Below are positions 52,855-63,700 of a stretch of 64,000 nucleotides of DNA, in pieces. The position numbers were made by a program, and so were the translations under genes. The notes under the pieces are model-generated. The model was not told where the DNA came from. It ran no database searches and saw only the letters and a program-made list of their open reading frames with translations. The stretch is from Niebla homalea (Eukaryota; Ascomycota; Lecanoromycetes; Lecanorales; Ramalinaceae): assembly GCA_019925105.1 (NCBI GenBank), contig JAHGAU010000032.1, forward strand, positions 682,001 to 746,000. The letters are read 5' to 3'. Position 1 is the first letter of the stretch. Each line of letters starts with the position of its first letter.

Positions 52855-53200
52855 TACTAATAATTAATATTATTTTTACGCCGGCGTTATAATAATACGT
52901 TATATTATTATATTAAGGTAAGCCATTAAACCTTAATAAAGGGCCTTAATAAAAGGCCTTAATAACGGCCTTAATATACGTTATTTATAAGCCGTAACTC
53001 AATAGGCGTAAAGCGGGGTAGTTATTACCTTTACCTTAAGTAAAAATTATGCTTTAATTCTTTCTAAGTTCTTTAAGAATTAATTTTATTATTAATCTAC
53101 TTATTAAAATAGTATTTAAGTATCCAGACCGTAACGTTACGTCTTCTATACCTACCTTTATTAATCCCGTCGGCGTGCCGCCAGCGGAGTCAGTCTAACA
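52855..53200 (+). repeat. Dispersed repeat, possible MITE, copy b
   Basis: Homologous to 6821-7179 over its whole length in the same orientation. The left end is RIP-mutated (AGCAGCTAACGCC in copy a reads AATAATTAATATT here), while the right end (GGCGTGCCGCCAGCGGAGTC, then AGTCTAACA) is better preserved than in copy a. Combining the copies reveals TGTTAG...CTAACA ends. Confidence 0.75.
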
Positions 53201-54832
53201 AAAACAGATAAATATAACTCCGGGATAAAATCCTTTCCGAGGTTAAATTAATCTTATAATTATAATCTTAATATAAAGGTGATTTATTTATTATTATATA
53301 ATTAAAGATATCCTTAAAACTATAATATTTAATTAAGAAGTTAATTTTATTTTTATTTTTAAAGGCTATTTTTTCCGTAAAGTTATTTTTATAGGTTATT
53401 ATAATTAAGATATTAATTAAGGTATCATTAAGGAAATTTAAATAATTATTTAAGTCCGTTACGGAAAAATAAAAAGTTTTAATCTTTTTTTCTTTTTAAA
53501 TCCTTATAATAATATAGAAAATTATTACGTTAATAACTTTAAGTAAAAAAGGCTTTTTTTCTTTAATAAATTTTAAAAAGGGGAAATTACTTTATACTTT
53601 CTTCTTCTTTTCCCGGAGCTTAAAAAGTGGTCTTTATTCCTTTTATAAGCCCTTAAATAGTTTAAATTTTTTAATTTCCGGGAATATATTTAAAACTTAA
53701 TAAGTTAAAATTATTATTTAAAAAAACCCCGGAATAAACTTTACGTTTTAATAATTAACTCTTTTATAATTATACTAATTTAATATAAAAAATATCTTAT
53801 TAATTATAAAGTAAATAAATACTTAATATGGTTTTATATAAGGTTTATTAAGGATTATATTATATATTTTAAGCTGGGTAATAAATATAAAAAACTAGCT
53901 TTTTAAATAACCTTTTATAATTATCCGGGGATAAATTATATAAGTAATAAACCGTAAATATTTACCCTTATAATTTTAAATAAACTTAAATTAAAAAAGG
54001 ATTAAAGAAAAAATTTGAAATATTACGTAAACTTATAAAATAATTCGTTTATTAATAAAATAATAATTGATAACGTTTAAATTAATTAAAAAGGATAAAG
54101 GAAAATATTAATTTCCGTAATTTATAAACCCGTTAATAATCTAGGGTTTAATATTTTAAACGTTAAAGGGGTCTTTAATACTTTTAATATACCCGATTAC
54201 TAAAATTTAAAAGTAATATATATTTTTATTTTTGATAATAACTTTTATAAAGCTTAATTTTTTATTAATGGCCCGTTTAAGTTATTAAATAAAATATTTT
54301 CGGGAATATAAAAGATCCCGTTACCTTAATTATAAATAAGTTTTTTATTTAAGTTAAAAATAATATAATAAACTTAAATAGAACGCTTTTAAGTATTATT
54401 TTAATTACGTTAATAGTTAAGGTAATTAACTTAAAAATAATTCTCTTAATAAGTAAAATATTTAACGTTTAAAAAGGGAGTAAATTTTACGATAACGGGT
54501 ATAATTTATCGGAATTTAAACTTTCTGAAATTTCTTATTCCGCCGGAGGATTTAAAGGAAATAATACGGGTTTTTATAATCTCTTTAATTTCCTTAATAA
54601 GGGTTTTATTCGGATTAAAGGTTTTTTATTAACGGTAATATTCTAAACGTTAAAAACGGTTTATCTTTTTAAGGTATATCCGGGTTTTATTTAAGTTATT
54701 TATATTATAACTTCCTTAAAAGAAGTTCTTATAAAGCCGGTTAAGGAATTAAAGAATTAATTTATAAATTATAATTTTCGGGTTCTTCTTAAGATTTACG
54801 TATTTAAAGACCTTAATTAAACGGGCAAAATT
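53201..54832. other. Unidentified RIP-degraded sequence, host of L8
   Basis: AT-rich, with CCGG/CG islands suggesting mutated coding repeat DNA. Six-frame reading through stops gives no motif I can assign. It continues past L8 at 56042. Confidence 0.45.
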
Positions 54833-54845
54833 AAAATGAAATATT

Positions 54846-56028
54846 GATTGATTGATTGATTGATTTATATTACGGGTCTAAATAAGCTAATTCCGGCGTT
54901 CCTTAATACGCGGCCTTTTAACCTTATTAATAACCGCAAAAACTTAATACTTATAACGTTAAGGTAAAAACCGGCGTTTATTAGGCCTTTACCCTTTATC
55001 CCTTAAGGTAAAGGATATTAATAATTATTTAAAAAGTAATAATTTATTTATATACTTTTTATATTTTAACTCCCTTAAGAAAATCCGTAATATTACGATT
55101 ATATCCTTATAAAGACTATCCTTAAGTTTATTATTCTTCTGCTTCTTTATATATTTATACTATTTTAATTTTATATAATACCTTTAAATATTTTTATTAA
55201 TATTTACGTATTTAATATATATTCTTTTTATATTATTATTGCCGTTAATTTTTTTTAAAATTTTTAATAAGCGTTTATTATTATATCCTTACGGCTATAA
55301 AAAATACTTTCCGGTTTATATAATTAACGTAATTAATTTCTGTTTTTCTTTTTCTTCTTTAACCGGTAATAAACTTTTTCCGTAAGGTTTTTAGTAATTT
55401 TATTTATCTCTATAATAAAGTTAAATTATAATAATAATCCGGTAAATATTATAAATTTAATAATTATTTAAATATTTTATTTTATAAATAATATTTAACG
55501 GTAATTATAAATATTAACTTTTATAATAAGTTTTAACTTAATTTCCGTAAATAAAAAATAAGAAATAAGGATATATATAATATTTTACTTTTTTTATCCG
55601 TATTTATATCCGGCGTTTATCCGATTTTTAATATATATAATAAATAGGAAATAAGTTAAACCGTTTTTACCCGTCCGGAGTTAAATCGTTAATATATTAT
55701 TACTTTTTTTTATAATATTATAATAACGGAGATACTTATTAATAATCTTTTTATTATTAAAAGTTAAGTAACAATAACCTTAAAGTATAAAGTCTTTATA
55801 TTTCCGTTAACGTTTAATTTATTTTATTATAGCTTATAAAGTAATCGCTATAGTTTTTACTCTTTAAATCCTTTTAATCTCGGTCTCTCTTACGCCTGGC
55901 GGGAGTTCGTACCCGCTTAGGCTGGCCTCCGGGATACCGGTAAGGTTAACCTCCTTCTCCGCCCATTCTTGCTTTGTCTCAGTAGGAGGGGAGATAGGTG
56001 TCTTCAGTCTACTCCCTTTGGCTCTAAG
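54846..56028 (-). mobile_element. 5'-truncated LINE copy L8, partly unmutated
   Basis: 1,183 bp with a 13-bp duplication AAAATGAAATATT at 54833-54845 and 56029-56041. The (AATC)n tail is at the left. It contains only the last fifth of the element. Most is RIP-mutated, but the 5'-most 140 bp (about 55886-56028) have normal composition, so mutation density falls sharply within a single copy. Confidence 0.93.
55886..56028 (-). pseudogene. Unmutated ORF2 fragment at the 5' end of L8
   Basis: On the minus strand a frame of about 48 codons is free of stops: it includes AKGSRLKTPISPPTETKQEW, a Leu-Thr-Gly-Ile-Pro segment, and GYELPPGVRETEIKR. The homologous part of L2 (about 8600-8720) is stop-ridden. 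It lies downstream of the RT domain, in the region where Tad-like elements carry RNase H, but I see no catalytic motif. It shows pre-RIP codon usage for the family. Confidence 0.7.
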
Positions 56029-56041
56029 AAAATGAAATATT

Positions 56042-57160
56042 CTAAATTTATTTTTAATTAATATTTTTAAAGCTTAAATATAATTAATTTAAACCTATAT
56101 AATCGGATATAAATCCTTATTTATCCGGAGCTTAATAATAAAATAGTATTTAAAGAAACGGTATTAATTATAATCTTCTTTTATAAAGGGTTTAAAATAT
56201 TTAATTTTAATTAACTTAAGCTTTTCATCAAAAGTAAAGAATACCGTAAATCGGTAAAATAAAAGGGTTAAATTATTTTATCGGAGATTTTTAAGCTTAA
56301 TAATAAGGTTTACGTTTTAATCTTTTAATTTATGGTTACGGATTTCTAACGTTTTAAGACGGTTTAAATTTTCCGAGGGAGGGGAGTTATTATAATTTTA
56401 TTATTATAAGTAGGTAATTCAGTTTATCTTTAATTATAAATCCCTTTTAATATTATTTAATTCTATTTAAAAAATTTATATTTTATTATTTACGTTCTTA
56501 TAGTATTATATATTAACGTTATATTCTTAACGTAAAAGGTTTAATTGATTTAAGAATTCTTTAAATTTCTTAAATAATATAAATTAAAAAATATAATAAA
56601 TATAAAATTTTATAAAGTATAAAATATATTTAATTAATTCCTTTAAGGCGGTATTCTTTAATTTATAATAACGTTAATAGGTAATATAATCTTTATATTC
56701 CCCGTAATTATTATTTAAAACCGGGTTTTTAATAATTAAGTAATTTATCGGGTCTTTGTTTTTTTTTATTTTACCGGAAAAAGGTTTTATCCTTAATAAA
56801 TAATATTAATTAATTAAGGTCCCCTTAAGAATTATTTCATAAGTTATGTTTTAATATAAAGGCCTTTAATGAAAGGGATTATTAAGGTTTATTATTTATA
56901 GTTTTAATAAGTAAAAAATAAAATAAAATGAAATTAAAATTAAAGATAAATAAATAAAAATAAAAAATAAATTTAAAAAAAAAGGGAAAAAGAGGGGTCT
57001 TTTAACCCTTCCGTCAAACGGATTCTATATTATAAGGGTAGTATCGTAAGGTAAAATAATAAAATTTATATTATAATAAGGTTTAATATTATTCCCTTAT
57101 ATTATAAAGTATTCCTTAAAGTATTTTTTCTTCCGGGTATTAAATATTTTATATTATAAT
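56042..57160. other. Unidentified RIP-degraded sequence right of L8
   Basis: Continues 53201-54832. AT-rich with no reading frame. A less mutated CCGAGGGAGGGGAG lies near 56375 and a purine-rich run near 56955-56998. No element boundary found. Confidence 0.45.
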
Positions 57161-57162
57161 TT

Positions 57163-57310
57163 GAAACTGTGTGTAGGCGGGTTTGCCCTCGTATTCAGTT
57201 AATAGCCAGCGCCGCTTTTGCTTACTTATGCGCCCCATCTATGCCGCTTTAGATACCTATAGGATTACTAGGTTTTACCTATAACTCGAAATCAAGTATT
57301 ATGGGACTTT
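57163..57310. other. Island of nearly unmutated DNA
   Basis: About 150 bp of mixed composition (GTGTGTAGGCGGGTTTGCCC, then CAGCGCCGCTTTTGC) between AT-rich flanks. No ORF longer than a few dozen codons, no terminal repeats and no tail. It could be a fragment of a low-copy element that escaped RIP, or a UTR or LTR piece. Confidence 0.45.
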
Positions 57311-59620
57311 TTTATATATATAATAGGGTACTTTTCCCTTTTCTCCCCTTTTATATTCTTTTCTTATATAATAGGACACTAAACCTAAAAAAAGTTAAAC
57401 CTTTTAAAGGTCTTCCTTTAAAGTATTAATATAGTATTTTAAAACGCCGGCTCCGAATATTTATATAAATTAAAGACGAAGAAAAATATTAATATTATCG
57501 TAATAAGATTTAAGCGGTAAGTATCCGGACTTAATACTTAAATCTATAATTTAAAAATTATATAAATAAGTTAATTACCTTAATAAGATTAAAGAAGAAT
57601 TATTCCCAAAAATATATAAAGCTTATATTATAAAAGGCTTCTTAAAATATATACTTTAAATATCAAGATTTAAAGTATAAGTTTTATTATAAACGTACTA
57701 TAATTACTTCCATTTATATTATAAGAAACACTATAATTTAATGGGTTTACCTTTTGTTATAACGTCCGTAATTAAAAACGTTAATAAATCACTTAATTTT
57801 TAAATATTATTTACTTATTTTACTTTAAAAAAAACTATAATTCTATAATAAATTTAAGTTAATAAATAAGTTAAAAGTAAAACTTACGTTTTAAAACGAA
57901 GATCTTTTAAGTTCTTAAAAACCCTATAGATATTAAATATGTCTTTCCGGTTTAAATAATAACGGATTAAGTTAACTCTTATAATATAACTTATTAATTA
58001 TATTAATAATCGCCCGTTAATAATACTTAAAATTAAATATTAAGATATTAAAGTATCCTTTATATAATATAATAATTAAATGCGACCCCGCTTTTTTATC
58101 GAAACTATATATAAAGAGATTAAATTATATAATAATAAGGATAACCTGTAAATAAAATACTTATTTTTATTATTAATTATTAACAGCTTTATAATAATAT
58201 ATTTATTTTACTTATTATACTTAACGAATTATACTTATTTTTTTACGCTTAAATAACTATATTTAACCTTATTTTTAATATTTATACCTTTATAAATATA
58301 GATTCTATTGATTAATTTATAAGACTTTAATTAAGGATAGGATTAAATAACCTTTAAATTCTATAAAAGGAAAATAAATTTTAAAAAAAATTCTTTAAAA
58401 GCTTATTAAATCATCTTTTATTATATAAACAATTAAATAAACTTAAACAATATATTAAATTTAATTTTCTATTAAGATTCTATTACTTCCGCCGTAATAC
58501 CGGAATTACAATATAGAATAACGGTTTATAAAGCTATTAAACCCCGGTAGGATTTTATTATTAACCCTTTTTAAGGCGTATTAATGAATTATAACGGAAT
58601 ATAATTATACGTTATATAACGTTAAAATTATTTTAAAAGAATTATATTTTACGTTATATCGAATATAATATAACTACCTTTTTCCGCGGAATTAAGTTTT
58701 AAAACGAAGTCATTTAATTTACAATTAATATACGTTAAACGATTAATTGGCGACGTTTTAAAAATTTATTAGAAAACTTACGTTAAGAAATTAAAAAGGA
58801 AAAAGAGCTTTTAATCCTTAAGGTTAAATAAAAGTAGTATATTTAAGAGCTTATTATACTTAAAAAAGGCTTAAAGGGCAATATCCGTTATCTTAATAAA
58901 ATTATAAAGGTTATTAAAAAAAATAAAAAGAATATTAAAAATACTTATAAGGCCGTTTATTAATCCCGTTATATTAAGCGGCTCGCTTAATATTAAAAGG
59001 ATTAAAGTAAGTAATAATTATATAAGGATATTAAAGTATAGCTTTTAGGAATAAAAGCTAATATTTAAGCTTTAGAATATATTAATATTATTAAGATCCT
59101 ACCTTAATAATAAAACGTCGTTAATGCTTTATTTAACGTATTTCCGGAGGAGAAAAAAAAGTAAACCGAGGTTAATAACGTTTATAATCGTAAAGAAGCA
59201 ATTTAAATTATTATAAGCCTTAATTTATAAACGGATATATTATAACGGAGGTATAAATAATTATTAAAGTACGATATTACCGCGATTATAAAGTAAATTC
59301 TTAAAGTATTAACCTATAACCCTATAAAGAATTACGTATTTTACTTTAGAAATTAATATAAGGTTTAATATAACTTTAATTATATAAAGGATATTTAAAA
59401 GTATATTATTAATATTTACGTAAATCAGATTTAAACAGCTTAATCCTATCCCTTATTTAACTATAAAAATAAAGTTCTTTATATTAAGGCTTTCTTTAAT
59501 TATTTAAAATGGTCTTATAGAACCAAGTTACCGAAGGCGATTCTATTATAGCCTAAAATCACTATAAAGGGTAAATATTATAAAAGAAGCTATTATATAT
59601 AACTATAATACCGTTTATGG
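57311..59620. other. Unidentified RIP-degraded sequence, host of L7
   Basis: Long AT-rich stretch with many in-frame stops but regular CG islands and charged, lysine-rich conceptual translations on the plus strand (58650-59050), which suggests a former coding region. A weak resemblance to pogo-type transposases near 58150-58300 did not hold up. L7 begins at 59621. Confidence 0.45.
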
Positions 59621-59662
59621 ATGGCGACGAACAACGGGACCCCAGAGGTCAGAAACGATGTA

Positions 59663-59842
59663 TGTGAGGGTGATAACCACTCGGCCATCTCATGGACAAA
59701 AGTAGCTATCCGGGGTAGGTAATAGCGCTTAGGGGTAAGCCGCTATTACCATATATATGAGAAGGTAGTCTACCCGGGGGATCACCCCCAGGGGTAGGCC
59801 CTACCCCGGAGCCCTTGCTCCAGGGTAGGTACTGCCATAACA
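59663..59842. repeat. Left LTR of the TRIM-like element
   Basis: 180 bp from TGTGAGGGTG to GCCATAACA. Contains a foldable segment at about 59774-59832 (CTACCCGGGGGATCACCCCC, then GGGGTAGGCCCTACCCC). Differs from the right LTR at base 4, base 10 and two bases near position 57. Confidence 0.93.
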
Positions 59843-60270
59843 GTATCCCCTCTCCTATGGGCTCGTCCCCGAGCTTACAGACTACAAACCACGCCTCCGA
59901 GGGGGGAGTTACCCCCCGGGCTGGAGGTCCTCTCAGAACCTGATTGGGTAGGGTAGGTAAGTGGGGGTTAAGAGCTCCTTACCTAAGGGAGATTACCTCC
60001 GGTGTGGGTCCGAACCTTCTAGGCCGGACCCGGATTCAGTGGCCCGCAGGTATGATCCAGGGGCTTAGTGACTTTGCAAGGGTATAACCCGGGGTTCAGT
60101 ATCCTCGTCAGGAATAACCCGCATCTCTTATTGGGCAGGCCCGGGTGACCTTTAGTAAGTACCCGTACCCGCACCGCTCCTTATTGGGTAGGTAAAGGCC
60201 ACGTCTTAGGGTGCCTTACCTACGGTCCCACGATTAGCCCGCATAGTTTTAAGGCGTTTCAGCCCCCTGC

Positions 60271-60380
60271 ATCGGTAGTTTTCGGGCATTCCGGCCCCCC
60301 TCGGTAGTTTTCGGGCATTCCGGCCCCTACTCGGTAGTTTTCGGGCATTCCGGTCCCCCTCGGTAGTTTTTCTGTACCTC
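60271..60380. repeat. Minisatellite of 29-30 bp in the TRIM interior
   Basis: Units start at about 60272, 60301, 60331 and 60360 with TCGGTAGTTTTCGGGCATTC followed by CGGCCCC; the fourth unit is diverged. The open frame on the minus strand across it is a by-product of the repeat. Confidence 0.85.
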
Positions 60381-60475
60381 GGACCTCGGCCCCCGGTACT
60401 ATAGGGTAGCGGGTCCTACCCGCCCCCGTACTCACGCTTAGTCTTACCTCTGAGTTACCCAAAATGGGCGTCCTC

Positions 60476-60581
60476 GGATTCGAACTGTAGACCTACCCCT
60501 TTAAACCCTTAGGGTTAACTCCGGGGGTGCACTACCCTGAAGTTGCGCTATTACTCTGTCAGGGTAATAACCACTCGGCCA
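60476..60581 (-). promoter_or_regulatory. tRNA-like A-box and B-box at the LTR/interior boundary
   Basis: On the minus strand TGGCCGAGTGG (60571-60581) is a perfect A-box of the tRNA-Leu/Ser type and AGTTCGAATCC (60476-60486) is a near-perfect B-box, about 85 bp apart. A full tRNA cloverleaf cannot be folded convincingly: only a 4-bp acceptor match GTCC/GGAC is seen. The A-box is in the LTR and the B-box in the interior. Possible internal pol III promoter. Confidence 0.5.
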
Positions 60582-60736
60582 TCTCATGGACAAAAGTAGC
60601 TATCCGGGGTAAATAATAGCGCTTAGGGGTAAGCCGCTATTACCATATATATGAGAAGGTAGTCTACCCGGGGGATCACCCCCAGGGGTAGGCCCTACCC
60701 CGGAGCCCTTGCTCCAGGGTAGGTACTGCCATAACA
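60557..60736. repeat. Right LTR of the TRIM-like element
   Basis: 180 bp from TGTCAGGGTA to GCCATAACA, otherwise identical to the left LTR except for the four differences noted there. Followed by the target duplication at 60737-60741, after which ORF1 of L7 resumes. Confidence 0.93.
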
Positions 60737-63700
60737 ATGTACGCGTGTATAGCTTAAGTAATAATAAGGATAATACCTTAAATATAATAAACGGAAGCGG
60801 AATGGTAATAAAGGTAAAGGGGGAGAAAGGGTAAGCGGCTTAGGTTAATAAGAACGGTGATAAATCGTATGAATAACGCGATAAATACGAGATAGAAAAG
60901 TTTTAAATTAAATAAAAAGCTTATAATTAATAAGATATACGTAAAAGGACATATATAACGTGTAAAAATATTATTATAAAAGGTAATAAATAAAGGGCGG
61001 AGGGGATAAAGATAGTACGTAAGGACGGATAAGGGATAAACGGAAGCGTAAAAGGCTTTATTAAGTATATATAAACTAGGAGAGAATTAAGTAAAAATAA
61101 AGAAATATTAAGTAAATAGGAATAAGCCATAAAAAAAATAACTATTAAATACATAAGGGAAAAGTAAAAAAAAAGGAAATAATAAGGGCATTAAAAAGCC
61201 TTTTTATAATTATATAAAAAAATATTACGTTAAAGACTTAACCGATACTATAAATCGGGTTACGGGAAATAAAAGACTTTTACGTAAATACGGGGAGAAA
61301 TTTAAAGGAATTAAAAAGGTTATATAAAGCTTAAAAAACGGTAATAAAAATACCGGCGGATAAAAATAAAAAAAGATAAAAAGGCTACGTATAAAATAAA
61401 AAAGCAATAGGGGAAGCTTTAAGGAAAAAAGTAAGGATAAATTAAATAATAAAAGTTATAAAAACGGTATTAACGTTAATAATAAAAAAAATAAAAGTAA
61501 AAGAAAAAACGGCGGTATTAAAAAAGGTAAGAATAATAATTATATAATTATTAAGCGAAAAAAAAAGGAATATAACGGTAAAAGTAAACCCGTTATAATT
61601 AATAAAAACGTTTAAAATAATAAGAAGATTATTAATAAAATAAATTATTATAATATATAAATTATAAAGCGGGGATATCCTTTTTAATATAACTTTATTA
61701 AAAACGAAAAAGGGGCTAAAGAAATTAAAGGGATAAACCGGTAAAAAGGGGTATAAAACGGTAAAAATATTAAGTTAATTTTTTATTATTATAGTAAATG
61801 GGATATATTTAATAAGGTTTATAAGGGAGGAAAAGGAAATTACCTTAAAACGGATAAAAAAGGAAAATATGGTCTTTTATTTTGGGCTAGAAATCGTTAA
61901 TTATAGTTTCTTTTTTATAATAAAGAAATTAAACGTTTTTAATTATATAAAAAGATATTTTATAGTTATCTTAAATATAACGTTAATAAGAATATATAAC
62001 GATATTTTTAATAAAAAGATAATAAAAGATAAATCCTTTAAATTAATAAGATTTTAAGATTGGGTAATAGATATTTATTAATACTTTAAATATTAAAGGT
62101 ATAAATATATTATTACGAAATACCTTAATAATATAAAGTACATAATATATATTAAAGGGTATAATACGTATAAATACGTTAACTTAATAATAAAAGGCTT
62201 AATAAAGAACGCGCCGAAATACGTAATATACGGTAATAATAATTATTCAGTATAAAATTTATAATATATAATAAGAGTAAAAAAGACTTAACGTAAAGAA
62301 ATTAAAATAACGGTTAAAATTTAATATTATAATTTATATAAATTTAAATTAATAAAGTAATTAAAGATAATCTTAAAACGTAAATAGAATTTATTAAATA
62401 AAAAAGGATAAAACGTAATAATCAATAATATAAAGAAGAAAAAGTTTATAGTGATATTAATTTTTAAAGTTAATTATTTAACCGGGATTATTATCGTAAT
62501 AAAAAGATTAAAATAAATAACGTTTAACTTTAAAAAAAGACCGTTTATATAAATAAAAGTTAATAAAAAGAGTCCGACGGACGTTAATATTTAATATACT
62601 TACGCTTTTAAAGGTAATATAATATAATATACGTAAGGAAGTAATTAAAATTATAATATTAATATTTAAATTTACAAAGGTAAAGGATATCGATATTATA
62701 ACGATATAAAAGCCATTATATAATCCGTATATTTACTTTTTAATTAACCCGGGAAATAATTTTTATTTAACCTTTAAGGGTAATAAAATAACGTAAATAT
62801 ACTTCTTTATTAATAAGAAATTAAATATAAATAATTAGGACGTTATTTATTACGGAGGAAACCTATATATATTCCGGATTATATAAGAAAAAAATATTGA
62901 AAATACTTTAAATATTTATAATATATATAATCCGTTATTAATTAATAAAAAAAGATTTTTTATAATCCCGTTATTTAAGGATATTATAACCGTACTTAAT
63001 AAATACCTTTTAATAAAGGACTTTAATTTTTATTATATTTAATAAAACGAAAACGGTTATACGATTAATTATATTAAATTTAAAAAGTTATTAATAATTA
63101 TTATATAATTTAACTTTACGTTATTAACGTTAAAAAAGGCTATTATATAAAAAAGCCATAAACTTAAAATTATAATTAACTTAATATTCAACTTAAAAGG
63201 TATTATTAATTTAATTATAATATATAGACTTTAAAAGGACTTAAAATACGGTTCGGATTACATCTTAATATAAATAACCTTAAATTAATTTATTAACGTA
63301 ATTCCGCCTTTACCGTTGAAACGAATATAAAAAACGGTTAAGGAAGTTAAAATATTAATAAAAATAATAAAAATAATATCTTAATTAACGGAACTTCCCC
63401 GATTTAATAATAAAAAATAAATTAACTATTTTATAAAACGGGTAATAAAGGTTTTAAACGAAGTAATTAACGTTATAATCTTAATAATAAAACCGTTTTA
63501 AAGAGTTAAAACCTATTAAAATAAAGAATATATAAAGGTAACTATAAAGGTAAAAACGCTTATAAAGTAAGTTATTAAATATAAAAACTAAGAGATACTT
63601 TAACGGTTAAAAGAAACTTAAAAAAAAAAGGAAAGAATTATCCGGAAAGCTAAATAAATATACTTCCGGGCTATAATATATAACTTAACGGTTTCCCCTT

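Larger units (their letters stand above)
59663..60736. mobile_element. TRIM-like non-coding LTR element, GC-rich
   Basis: 1,074 bp: two 180-bp LTRs (TG...CA ends) around a 714-bp interior, flanked by the 5-bp duplication ATGTA at 59658-59662 and 60737-60741. The LTRs differ at four positions by my count. The interior has no credible coding sequence and contains a minisatellite and several GGGTAGGTAA motifs. No clear primer-binding site or polypurine tract is seen in either orientation, so strand is undetermined. It is unmutated inside RIP-mutated L7, so it inserted late or is a low-copy element. TRIM elements depend on proteins of autonomous LTR elements. Confidence 0.9.

Noticed and set aside
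58130..58330. Possible pogo/Tigger-like transposase
   Set aside because: A conceptual translation loosely resembled the region around the second catalytic Asp, but the spacing of the conserved Pro, His and Gln-Pro-Leu-Asp positions did not fit even allowing for RIP.
59821..59900. Primer-binding site of the TRIM-like element
   Set aside because: The bases following the left LTR (GTATCCCCTCTCC) and, on the other strand, preceding the right LTR do not begin with TGG or match a tRNA 3' end that I recognise.
60259..60462. Minus-strand open frame with GMPENYR repeats
   Set aside because: It is the translation of the 29-30 bp minisatellite in the TRIM interior; its start and length vary with the repeat and it has no domain.
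60460..60600. A genuine tRNA gene on the minus strand
   Set aside because: A- and B-box motifs are present but acceptor, anticodon and T-arm stems cannot be formed properly.
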